The notes under the pieces were generated by a model, which saw only the letters and a list, made by a program, of their open reading frames with translations, ran no database searches and had not been told where the DNA came from. Shown here in pieces: positions 1 to 5,953 of a stretch of DNA of 33,808 bases. The number at the start of each line of letters is the position of its first letter. The stretch's first letter is position 1. The DNA comes from JAAYJG01 sp964450305. GTDB taxonomy: Bacteria > Bacillota > Clostridia > DSM-8532. A program made the position numbers and the translations under genes. The stretch covers positions 1 to 33,808 of the forward strand of contig CAYVFB010000028.1 in the NCBI GenBank assembly GCA_964450305.1, read 5' to 3'.

Positions 1-2
1 CC

Positions 3-113
3 ACGCTGCCAGGCTTCCTGTCTCCCAATGTGGCCAAGGTGTTGGTTGAAAAATTCGGTATTGCGGGTGTCGGAACAGTTGACGATGACATCAAACTGTT
101 CATGAATGCCTGA
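3..113 (+). CDS. hcp: Hydroxylamine reductase / hybrid cluster protein, C-terminal end (partial)
   Basis: Only the last 36 residues are in the window, reading from the left edge to a TGA at 111-113. They contain L-P-G-F-L-S-P-N-V-A-K-V-L-V-E-K-F followed by G-T-V-D-D-D-I-K-L-F, which resembles the C-terminal end of clostridial hybrid cluster (prismane) proteins. That family carries an Fe-S-O hybrid cluster and is linked to NO or hydroxylamine reduction under nitrosative stress. The ferredoxin 21 bp downstream on the same strand is a frequent neighbour and a plausible electron donor. The call rests on remembered family sequence and a short fragment, so another member of the Hcp/CO-dehydrogenase superfamily is possible. 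Confidence 0.7.
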   Translation, partial: TLPGFLSPNVAKVLVEKFGIAGVGTVDDDIKLFMNA

Positions 114-134
114 TAAAGAAAGGAATATCAGCAT

Positions 135-323
135 ATGAAAGCGACGATTGACAGAGAAGGCTGTATTTCCTGTGGACTATGTGCATCAACCTGTCCAGAG
201 GTATTCCAGATGGCTGATGACGGGCGCGCGGAGGTTTGCGCGGACCCTGTTCCTGAATCTGTGGAAGATGCAGCAGCGGAAGCATGTGATAACTGTCCCG
301 TCTCTGTTATTATGATAGGATAA
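135..323 (+). CDS. Ferredoxin, [4Fe-4S] monocluster type
   Basis: This 62-residue acidic protein has the motif C10-x2-C13-x2-C16 and a distal C54-P, the four ligands of a single [4Fe-4S] cluster. Two further cysteines, C20 and C51, sit where some monocluster ferredoxins have a disulfide. The second half lacks the other cluster motif of a 2[4Fe-4S] clostridial ferredoxin, so I call one cluster. The ATG is preceded by AAAGGA about nine bases upstream. It lies 21 bp behind the hcp-like gene and ahead of a good terminator, so the two probably form one transcript, with the ferredoxin passing electrons to the reductase (inference). Confidence 0.9.
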   Translation: MKATIDREGCISCGLCASTCPEVFQMADDGRAEVCADPVPESVEDAAAEACDNCPVSVIMIG

Positions 324-335
324 GCATAAGTTAGC

Positions 336-377
336 ACCCTTCAGAAAGTTAGCCTTTTTGAAGGGTACTGATTTTTT
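336..377 (+). terminator. Rho-independent terminator after the ferredoxin gene
   Basis: The stem ACCCTTCA pairs with TGAAGGGT (336-343 with 359-366), with an inner AAAG/CTTT pairing, and is followed by a T tract at 372-377. It closes the hcp-ferredoxin transcript. Confidence 0.8.
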
Positions 378-847
378 ATTAGGTTTATTTCCGAAGCGAT
401 TATATAGTTATTGTTAGCTTACATTTTTATTTGTGTATACTCTCACATGGAACAAACGGAAAAACCGAGGGTGTGCACAAAGCAAACGGAACAAACGGGA
501 ACGAGACTACCGGGTGCATTTTGTATCAAACTCGTGTCCTTCTCCAGTAAAGAAGCGGGTTTCAGGAATTAGCTGAAATCCGCTTCTTTCATTTTCGGTT
601 ATTTTTCTAACATTTTTCTAACATTTTATTTTTTTCTGTTTTTTCCTAGCACACAATTTCCAGTTGTCAAAAGGTCATTTTCTATAATATCATTGAGTAC
701 TATGAAATGCTCACAAGTGTTTATAATTCAAAGGCTTCAGGCATTCATATCTTTATTTTTACCCACGTACATTGACCCTCTATCAGCCTCCATTGATGCT
801 CGATTGCTTCCGTAGCTCTGTAAACGCGGCAGCGCCGGGATCATTCA
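378..847. other. Gene-free left border of the island
   Basis: I see no convincing gene here. The stretch is AT-rich and contains two copies of GGAACAAACGG (449-459 and 488-498, 39 bp apart) and then the left 77-bp repeat described separately. From about 621 to 847 nothing is recognisable except, on the minus strand just beyond the 848-898 stump, a short open reading frame containing D-P-G-A-A-A-F-T-E-L-R-K that may be decayed coding sequence. The paired 11-mers beside the repeat could be recombinase arm sites, but this is a guess from position only. Confidence 0.4.
544..620. repeat. Left copy of 77-bp direct repeat bounding the island
   Basis: This copy matches 11716-11792 at 72 of 77 positions in the same orientation (hand alignment). 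Weaker similarity extends left to about 515, where GGTGCATT and GTATCAA are shared. It contains a hairpin, AAGCGGGTTTCA pairing imperfectly with TGAAATCCGCTT, and ends in two ATTTTTCTAAC units. Read on the minus strand both copies hold the same short open frame (K-N-V-R-K-I-T-E-N-E-R-S-G-F-Q), so the repeat may be the tail of a mobile-element gene or its terminator. The match is strong; the role as an attachment or recombination site is inferred. Confidence 0.75.
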
Positions 848-898
848 TTAGGTAGACGCTCCCCATTTATGCCCGAATATTTTGCATGTAAGTCCCAC
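848..898 (-). pseudogene. Stump of a Cys-repeat protein gene (16 codons)
   Basis: A GTG start at 896-898 follows the ribosome binding site GGAGG. The reading frame begins M-G-L-T-C-K-I-F-G-H-K-W and stops at TAA (848-850). The opening closely resembles the 3816-4238 protein (M-G-F-I-C-R-N-F-G-H-K-W) and the K-T-F-G-H-K-W segment of the 2675-3283 protein, but the expected C-x-C-x2-C-G unit is missing. I read it as the 5' remnant of one more paralogue at the downstream end of the gene array. Confidence 0.55.
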
Positions 899-951
899 AC
901 TTATACCTCCTAAAAGCTTTTGTTATGCTTATAGCATGGGTGCATATCGTA

Positions 952-1923
952 TTAATCCTTGTATGCAGGATAATCCTTCTCTTTCTCTTTACCACATTTT
1001 GCACATCTATATATGTCAATACTGCCCTCTAAAACCACGTGACTCCCTTTAAATAATTTTCTTTCGCTGAACTGCCAATTATGCTCCTCTAAGCCACATG
1101 CTGTACATATACAATCGTTCCAGAAGTGATTTCCTGTTATTTCACATTCGACTACCCCACAAACTTTACATGCATGGTCTTGGTTAAAATGATGACCTCC
1201 TGCTTTTACACATGATGAAATCGCTCGTTCATGTACAAAGTTCACTAAATCCCACTTAGCACTACTATAATTCCACATACGGCTCTTCGCAATTTTTCCT
1301 AAAATTTCTGTTTGATTATTCCTGTACAATATCTCTATATCACTTTTTCTTATTTCAACCAATCCGACTGTATAGCCTAACTTCTCGTTTATAATGTAAT
1401 CAATGATAGCGTCCTTGTTAGAACCGTTAATTGATGATATCACATCAGAAAAATAGCAAGGTGAATAGTCCCTTGGAATTACATTCAGATACCTATACGC
1501 TTCATAGCATAGACTATAATCATCATAGCTTTCAGCAAAATCAAGCAGCATTTTTTCATCACTTATTAATTTTAATGCGGTTTCCTTACATTTGTCGGGA
1601 CCCCATATGTTTTTAACTCCATCATTTTTGAGAATACTTAAAAGAGCGGATTGATCGGTTAATTTTTTTATAGCTTCAACCCTTATACTCTCGTCTTCCT
1701 TGATATTCAATGCAATATCAGCAAGAACAGCTTGATCTTCGATTTCGCCAACATCGCGCTTTTTTCCGCAATATGAGCATTTATAGCCAAGCCAATTGTG
1801 ATAGCCATCCCGAACCGCGCCGCAGCGGGCACAGGTGCAGCCGTTCCAATTGTGATAGCCATCCCGAACCGCGCCGCAGCGGGCACAGGTGCAGCCGTTC
1901 CATTTATGTATTAAGCACCCCAT
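952..1923 (-). CDS. Cys/His-repeat protein with HEAT-like middle region
   Basis: The 323-residue protein opens with three W-[NL]-G-x-x-C-x2-C-G-x2-R-D units (residues about 8-57). The first two are identical at the DNA level because of an exact 54-bp tandem duplication. Residues about 60-215 form helical repeats reminiscent of HEAT-type repeats (for example D-Q-A-V-L-A-D-I-A and I-R-V-E-A-I-K-K-L-T-D-Q) like those in the two larger HEAT proteins of the island. The C-terminal third returns to Cys/His units ending in a C-A-K-C-G-K-E-K knuckle. The repeats probably bind zinc, judging by ligand spacing. The HEAT-like body is clearly AT-rich while the repeat DNA is GC-rich, which suggests domain shuffling. 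It sits 10 bp behind 1934-2335. No known family is recognised and the function is unknown. Confidence 0.8.
   Translation of the reverse strand: MGCLIHKWNGCTCARCGAVRDGYHNWNGCTCARCGAVRDGYHNWLGYKCSYCGKKRDVGEIEDQAVLADIALNIKEDESIRVEAIKKLTDQSALLSILKNDGVKNIWGPDKCKETALKLISDEKMLLDFAESYDDYSLCYEAYRYLNVIPRDYSPCYFSDVISSINGSNKDAIIDYIINEKLGYTVGLVEIRKSDIEILYRNNQTEILGKIAKSRMWNYSSAKWDLVNFVHERAISSCVKAGGHHFNQDHACKVCGVVECEITGNHFWNDCICTACGLEEHNWQFSERKLFKGSHVVLEGSIDIYRCAKCGKEKEKDYPAYKD
1795..1902 (-). repeat. Exact tandem duplication, 2 x 54 bp, inside a coding region
   Basis: Positions 1795-1848 and 1849-1902 are identical and encode two successive 18-residue units W-N-G-C-T-C-A-R-C-G-A-V-R-D-G-Y-H-N. The duplication preserves frame. 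Lack of any difference points to a very recent unit expansion. Confidence 0.95.
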
Positions 1924-1933
1924 GCAAAACCTC

Positions 1934-2335
1934 CTATTGTCTGTTCCAGTCTATTTCCGGGAGCAGCTTATTGACATTGGCAGTTTGTCTTATTCTCAGA
2001 AAAACAAAAATGATTGTACCGATTAACGAGGTCGCCGTTATAATGAGCATCATCCAAATCGCAAAACCTTTATCCAGTAGAGAAAACATCCACAGTATCG
2101 CGGTGAGCGGAGCGCAAACGCACACAGGGACGATTAGGATATACTCGTACAAAAAGCGATTTTTCCATGACTGATGTTTTTTGCATCGAGGGCAAACATC
2201 ATCAAAGGGATACCGATGGTTTTGGCAAGCCGTCATGGCATCGCTGACTTTTCTTTGCAAACCTTCCGAGACCTTTTTATTCAATTCGCTTTCTTCTTCC
2301 GGCGTGAGACGGGCGTTCCAGCCACCGGCTGTCAT
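1934..2335 (-). CDS. Small membrane protein with a CxxC knuckle
   Basis: This 133-residue protein has a charged, probably helical N-terminus (residues 1-35), then Y-P-F-D-D-V-C-P-R-C-K-K (a single C-x2-C), then two hydrophobic segments at about 63-88 and 93-113 that should span the membrane, and a short polar tail. It precedes the 952-1923 gene by 10 bp and is probably co-transcribed with it from a promoter at 2510-2537. It may tether the Cys-repeat proteins at the membrane, but that is inference; I recognise no family. Confidence 0.7.
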   Translation of the reverse strand: MTAGGWNARLTPEEESELNKKVSEGLQRKVSDAMTACQNHRYPFDDVCPRCKKHQSWKNRFLYEYILIVPVCVCAPLTAILWMFSLLDKGFAIWMMLIITATSLIGTIIFVFLRIRQTANVNKLLPEIDWNRQ

Positions 2336-2342
2336 TTATTCC

Positions 2343-2456
2343 TCATTTGTGAATGTGAAGGTTTGCCATCCATCCGAATAGCTGCAATACTCTCAGGTAA
2401 AACGGCATCTTATCGGATATACAGCCGATGCTTTGAAGGTCGTTACCTTCTGCCAC
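2343..2456 (-). other. Possible small ORF (37 codons, GTG start)
   Basis: In the long leader of the 1934-2335 gene, a minus-strand frame from a GTG at 2454-2456 to TGA at 2343-2345 encodes a protein-like sequence containing M-P-F-Y-L-R-V-L-Q-L-F-G-W. The start has only a weak ribosome binding site and the frame upstream is closed. It could be a real leader peptide or a fragment of a lost gene. Confidence 0.2.
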
Positions 2457-2509
2457 ATACTTCCATCATCTCGATTGATGATTATCAATGAATACAAATA
2501 TCCAAAATA

Positions 2510-2537
2510 ATTATATCATGTCCCTGGGTACTATCAA
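2510..2537 (-). promoter_or_regulatory. Sigma-A-type promoter for the 2335-952 genes
   Basis: On the minus strand TTGATA (2532-2537) and TATAAT (2510-2515) are separated by 16 bp, close to consensus. It points at the 1934-2335 gene with a leader of about 170 bases. The rest of 2336-2674 holds no clear gene apart from the doubtful small ORF. Confidence 0.5.
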
Positions 2538-2674
2538 GTTTTTGCGCAATTTCGTTGAATAATTTTAACATCATGATTCTTACAGGCCATTTCCAACAAA
2601 CTGGGGAAGATTTGGTGGGTTGTTCCAATAATCATTTCGTTGCCTCCATTGCTACGCATTCACAAACGTTTCGT

Positions 2675-3283
2675 TTAGTAACGGCATGGCTCTTTTTCGA
2701 AATCCATTCCGCCGCCTTGCCCCTCATCATAGCTATTAAATGTTCCTCCGCACACCAGACACCGCGTTTCAAAATCATACTGTTTGGGGTAATTGTAGCT
2801 TATCAATCTGTGGTGCCCAACTCGCTTTGCCTTATAGTAGCAATCTTTGCACACCGCCAAAGCAGTGCCTCTCATTCTATTCTCCGGGGTCAGCTGCGTC
2901 TTACAGCACGCGCATTGAGGGGAAAGGTTCTCGCCGCACTTTGTACAGCAACCGTCCTTGCTCGCATGGCCTTCGTCGCGCCATTTCCCGCAACGTCTGC
3001 ACAGGCAGCCATCCCAATCATGCTCCGCATCATCACGGCGCTCTCCGCATACACGGCATTTGCAGACGTCCCAGTCATGCCCTTCGTCGCGAGTTTTCCC
3101 GCAGACGCGGCACTTGCATCCATTCCAGTCGTGCCCTTCATCACGCATGAGATGACAGCGTGAACATATACAGCCATTCCACTTGTGCCCAAAGGTTTTA
3201 CAGATTCGTTTTTTGTTTTTACCTAAAAACTTTAATATCATCGAGAACACAAATAAGGCTAATAGTATATAAATCAGTACCAT
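2675..3283 (-). CDS. Membrane-anchored Cys/His-repeat protein
   Basis: I choose the ATG at 3281-3283 because GGGAGG lies seven bases upstream; an in-frame ATG 18 bases earlier lacks one. The 202-residue product begins with a hydrophobic helix (residues 2-18) and a basic K-N-K-K-R stop-transfer, then K-T-F-G-H-K-W and about five repeats of the form W-x-G-C-x-C-x2-C-G-x2-R-D-E-G-H-D. A further zinc-ribbon-like region with C-A-C-C and C-K-D-C pairs follows. The last 30 residues (C-L-V-C-G-G ... M-D-F-E-K-E-P-C) match the end of the 3816-4238 protein. The topology suggests a cytoplasmic metal-binding domain on a membrane anchor. No characterised family is recognised. Confidence 0.8.
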   Translation of the reverse strand: MVLIYILLALFVFSMILKFLGKNKKRICKTFGHKWNGCICSRCHLMRDEGHDWNGCKCRVCGKTRDEGHDWDVCKCRVCGERRDDAEHDWDGCLCRRCGKWRDEGHASKDGCCTKCGENLSPQCACCKTQLTPENRMRGTALAVCKDCYYKAKRVGHHRLISYNYPKQYDFETRCLVCGGTFNSYDEGQGGGMDFEKEPCRY

Positions 3284-3439
3284 GCACGTTTCCTCCCGCA
3301 TTTATTTTGAGAGCTCAAAAACAGTTGTTTAACACGCACGTGCTGCTGCATACTTATTGTGCGGCGGAGGGATGGTCGCGTTGGCAGCGTATTCCCCCTG
3401 TGGCGTATACGATAATGATGCCGCTGGCGTATGCTCCGC

Positions 3440-3805
3440 TTACTTGCCGCCCGATGCAGGACATTTGCCAAGAAGGCGTCGTCCTGCCCGCAGCGTTGCA
3501 GGTAAGTGTATCGCCCGTTCGGAGAAGGGCATGAGAGCAGCTTGGCAGACGGAGACATCCGAACTACCGGTTAAAATCCTCCGCCCGAAATCCGTCTCGA
3601 TCACCGTGCCGCTGTCCGAATAGTAACGCTCCCTTTTCCCGGAGCGCGTGTACCAGGTCGTGGCCACCTTGCCTGATGCGGCAAAGCTTCCATCGTCGTT
3701 ATCCCTGATAGCATGCCGAACCTTCCCGCATATTTGGCATCTGCAATGACCATCGAGGTTCTGTATGCAGTCGTGGTCGCTTTCCATTTTAGGGTTCATC
3801 ATCAT
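3440..3805 (-). CDS. Small protein with one Cys/His unit, possibly degenerate
   Basis: The 121-residue frame starts at an ATG preceded by AAAGGGGAAG and sits 10 bp behind the 3816-4238 gene, so it belongs to that transcript. Only the first third resembles the island's repeat: H-D-C, then D-G-H-C-R-C-Q-I-C-G-K-V-R-H. The rest (T-T-W-Y-T-R-S-G-K-R-E-R-Y-Y and beyond) has no recognisable motif and the final 40 residues, rich in Ala and Arg, look like translation of an unused frame. A frameshift or truncation is therefore possible; an overlapping alternative frame is also open at its 3' end. Confidence 0.5.
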   Translation of the reverse strand: MMMNPKMESDHDCIQNLDGHCRCQICGKVRHAIRDNDDGSFAASGKVATTWYTRSGKRERYYSDSGTVIETDFGRRILTGSSDVSVCQAALMPFSERAIHLPATLRAGRRLLGKCPASGGK

Positions 3806-3815
3806 TTCTTCCCCT

Positions 3816-4238
3816 TTATTTTTTCGCCCCGTTCTTAGGCAGGCAGGGTTCCTTGATAAAGTCGCAGCCGTAGTCCGTGCCGTCGTTGGTACCGCCTACC
3901 TTGCCGCATATCTCGCAGCATAGCTCGCTTACTGGGCAATTTTGGATTGTATAAACGAGCTTATGCTTCGTCTCGCCGCAAACGCTACATACAACATGAC
4001 CGCCCTGATATTTCCACCGATGCGGAAAGCCATCGGATACTCCGCAGACCCGGCACGTTTTGATACATCCGGGACCTTCCCAATCATGTGTCGCTTTTCT
4101 AGAGCCGCAATTCGAGCAGATTTGCACGCATGGATTGTCAGTTGTGTGATAAGCATGGCCTTCGCTGCGCGTCATGCTGCACCGAACGCATTGGCAGTCT
4201 TTCCATTTGTGACCAAAATTCCTACAGATAAATCCCAT
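3816..4238 (-). CDS. Cys/His-repeat protein
   Basis: This 140-residue protein begins M-G-F-I-C-R-N-F-G-H-K-W-K-D-C-Q-C-V-R-C and continues with three diverged units (C-S-N-C-G, C-R-V-C-G, C-S-V-C-G), each with nearby Trp and His. Its C-terminal module, C-C-E-I-C-G-K ... C-D-F-I-K-E-P-C, matches the end of the membrane-anchored protein at 2675-3283. A ribosome binding site, GGGAGG, precedes the ATG. The unit has three Cys plus one or two His, which fits one metal ion per repeat, though no structure-based family is recognised. It is the first of a close pair with 3440-3805. Confidence 0.8.
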   Translation of the reverse strand: MGFICRNFGHKWKDCQCVRCSMTRSEGHAYHTTDNPCVQICSNCGSRKATHDWEGPGCIKTCRVCGVSDGFPHRWKYQGGHVVCSVCGETKHKLVYTIQNCPVSELCCEICGKVGGTNDGTDYGCDFIKEPCLPKNGAKK

Positions 4239-4340
4239 TGCAAAACCTCCCTCTCGTTAATACTTTACAGGCAAGGCACCACCATGACGTTGCACCTGTC
4301 GTATACGCAGGATATTTTGATGCCATAACGCCTTCCGTCT

Positions 4341-4490
4341 CTATGCGTCTTCATCCGCTAAAGGTTCAGCCTGATCGCTGATTTTTTCAACAGCTTTTAT
4401 TCCTTTCTCAGGGGTCCTTCTCCATATTTCGGTGTAAAAATCAAGAGTATCAAAGTTATCAATTAAAAATCGTTTTATTCTGTAGTTCAT
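4341..4490 (-). CDS. 49-residue peptide beside the radical SAM remnant
   Basis: An ATG at 4488-4490 opens a 49-residue frame ending at TAG (4341-4343). AAGGAG lies 14 bases upstream of this ATG; an in-frame GTG is nearer but too close to it. The peptide is protein-like: a basic N-terminus (M-N-Y-R-I-K-R-F-L-I), an aromatic middle (D-F-Y-T-E-I-W-R-R) and an acidic, Ala-rich end (A-E-P-L-A-D-E-D-A). It has no cysteine. It begins 24 bp after the stop of a radical SAM stump, which is the position expected for a small substrate or accessory of that enzyme, but it could equally be an unrelated small protein. No family is recognised. Confidence 0.5.
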   Translation of the reverse strand: MNYRIKRFLIDNFDTLDFYTEIWRRTPEKGIKAVEKISDQAEPLADEDA

Positions 4491-4514
4491 GATTGTCGCC
4501 ACATCTCCTTAACT

Positions 4515-4652
4515 CTATTTGAGCAAACCCGCCAAATACTCGAGCGCCGCCTTTCGCGCCGCGCAGTCGAAACCGCCGCCGTCGATGTTCCGCTTATCCG
4601 AAACCCACGCCTTACGCATGCCGCCGCAGAGGTAGCGCACGCCGCACACGCG
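4515..4652 (-). pseudogene. C-terminal stump of a second radical SAM-SPASM gene
   Basis: The last 45 codons of this frame match the end of the intact 735-residue enzyme: V-R-Y-[FL]-C-G-G-M, V-S-D-K, N-I-D-G-G-G-F-D-C-A and R-K-A-A are shared. Key SPASM cysteines are lost: C-G-G-M-C-K-A-C in the intact gene is C-G-G-M-R-K-A-W here. No SAM domain remains. It follows a HEAT gene exactly as the intact enzyme follows its HEAT gene, so it marks the end of a HEAT-plus-SAM duplication whose second enzyme was deleted. Confidence 0.8.
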
Positions 4653-4691
4653 ATGACTAATATCGAAGCTGCACCACGCACAGGAACGCAT

Positions 4692-4710
4692 CAGCTGCCG
4701 TTGGCAGCTG
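4692..4710. repeat. Perfect short hairpin near the duplication scar
   Basis: CAGCTGCC and GGCAGCTG pair perfectly around a 3-base loop, between the end of the second HEAT gene and the SAM stump. It may have promoted the deletion, or act as an intergenic mRNA hairpin. No T tract follows. Confidence 0.4.
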
Positions 4711-4731
4711 CTACCCCAAATGGAGAAGCGC

Positions 4732-5937
4732 TTATACGGCCAGATCGAAGTGTACATATGGCTCGTCGTCGTGACAACTGCGGCTCCGGTCGCCGCCGAT
4801 GTCGTCATGCTCATGGTATACGCGCCTGGGAATTGCCGCGATGGCGTCGTGAACCGTGTCGCCCTTTGCCTCATGATACATTTTCATCAGGGCTTTCTGC
4901 GCGTATGACGCAGCACTATGATTCTGTTCCATAATACGCAGCAACGCTTCCACCGCCGCTTTTGTACGAATACAGCCGAGCGCATGCGGAGCCTTGTACC
5001 CGCGTTCGCTGAGCGCCAGCGCCTCCAGCGGTGCGATGGCCCGCGGGTCGCCGAGTTCCGAAAGAAAATACACACGATCGTCACGAAGACATTCGTCCAG
5101 CAAAGGGGCGAGCGGCTCGCCATAACGCGAAGCGTCGCGCTTCATGAGTTCAACTGCCACCTTACCGCGTATATACCTGCCGTTATCGGCGCGTAGCGCA
5201 AAGGACAACAGCGAGGAGTCGGACAACCGCTTCATTGCGTGGTTTGCGATCATTCTGCGGCATGTCTCGTCTGCGTCTTCCTGCATGGTTTTTTCGAGCA
5301 GTGCCAGATCATCGATCTTTTCGATTATTTTTGAATAGAGCCAGTCGTCTTGACGGGCGCAGGCAAGCAATGTGTTCGGATCGCTCGTTATTTCCCCGAG
5401 ACGGCTTCTTGCTCTGTCGCGGACTTCCTGGCCTTTAGCAGACATCATGAGTATCTTCAGTTGCTCCTCCGCATCCGGGAACTGTACGATCCTATCCAGT
5501 ATCCACGCACCGTGTTCTAAAATGTTGGCGGCAATTTTCATAAGCAACGCCTCGTTCCCGATCCTTTTTGCGGCCGCCATGCGCGCATTGGGGTTCTCTG
5601 CCGATTCCGCTACCATGACCAGCATATGTTCGCCGCTGATCCGCTCAACCGCCTTGCACGCCAGCTGTGTATCGTTGATTTTGCAGGCTAGCCGCGCTAA
5701 TAGCGCTTCATCTTTGCATGCGCTGACCGCCACCATTCGCACATAGTCCGAGTTGTCGGCTGCGGCGATTTTTGCGATCATCTCTTGATCCGTCAGCCTT
5801 GTTATCGCCTCGATGCGCGTGGTGAAGAGCGGTGCTTTGAGCGCCACCTCGGTTAGCTTTTTCTGGTCTCTCAGCTTCCCGACAGCTTTATCAGCCCGAG
5901 CGCTGTTCTTACTCATCCATGGCTTAAACAATCCCAT
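4732..5937 (-). CDS. HEAT-like repeat protein, copy 2
   Basis: This 401-residue protein is built of helical repeats of about 25-30 residues (for example R-I-E-A-I-T-R-L-T-D-Q-E-M-I-A-K-I-A, R-M-V-A-V-S-A-C-K-D-E-A-L-L), typical of HEAT-like solenoids that bind other macromolecules. The N-terminus (M-G-L-F-K-P-W-M-S-K-N) aligns with the start of copy 1, and the C-terminal tail, A-I-A-x-I ... R-S-C-H-D-D-x2-Y-V-H-F-D-L (residues 386 to 399 for the core), is shared with copy 1. GGAGAG precedes the ATG, which lies 16 bp after the stop of the radical SAM gene. It is probably a partner or substrate of that enzyme (inference from adjacency and the conserved Cys-containing tail). Confidence 0.8.
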   Translation of the reverse strand: MGLFKPWMSKNSARADKAVGKLRDQKKLTEVALKAPLFTTRIEAITRLTDQEMIAKIAAADNSDYVRMVAVSACKDEALLARLACKINDTQLACKAVERISGEHMLVMVAESAENPNARMAAAKRIGNEALLMKIAANILEHGAWILDRIVQFPDAEEQLKILMMSAKGQEVRDRARSRLGEITSDPNTLLACARQDDWLYSKIIEKIDDLALLEKTMQEDADETCRRMIANHAMKRLSDSSLLSFALRADNGRYIRGKVAVELMKRDASRYGEPLAPLLDECLRDDRVYFLSELGDPRAIAPLEALALSERGYKAPHALGCIRTKAAVEALLRIMEQNHSAASYAQKALMKMYHEAKGDTVHDAIAAIPRRVYHEHDDIGGDRSRSCHDDEPYVHFDLAV

Positions 5938-5953
5938 TTTGTTCTCTCCATTT

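Noticed and set aside
1795..1902. Tandem repeats resembling a CRISPR array
   Set aside because: Units are contiguous without spacers and encode protein in frame.
2555..3163. 202-codon plus-strand frame across the Cys-repeat gene
   Set aside because: Repetitive Ala/Pro-rich composition mirrors the repeats on the other strand; no ribosome binding site.
4515..4874. 119-codon minus-strand frame as a complete gene
   Set aside because: Only its last 45 codons are protein-like; the rest overlaps the HEAT gene end in another frame.
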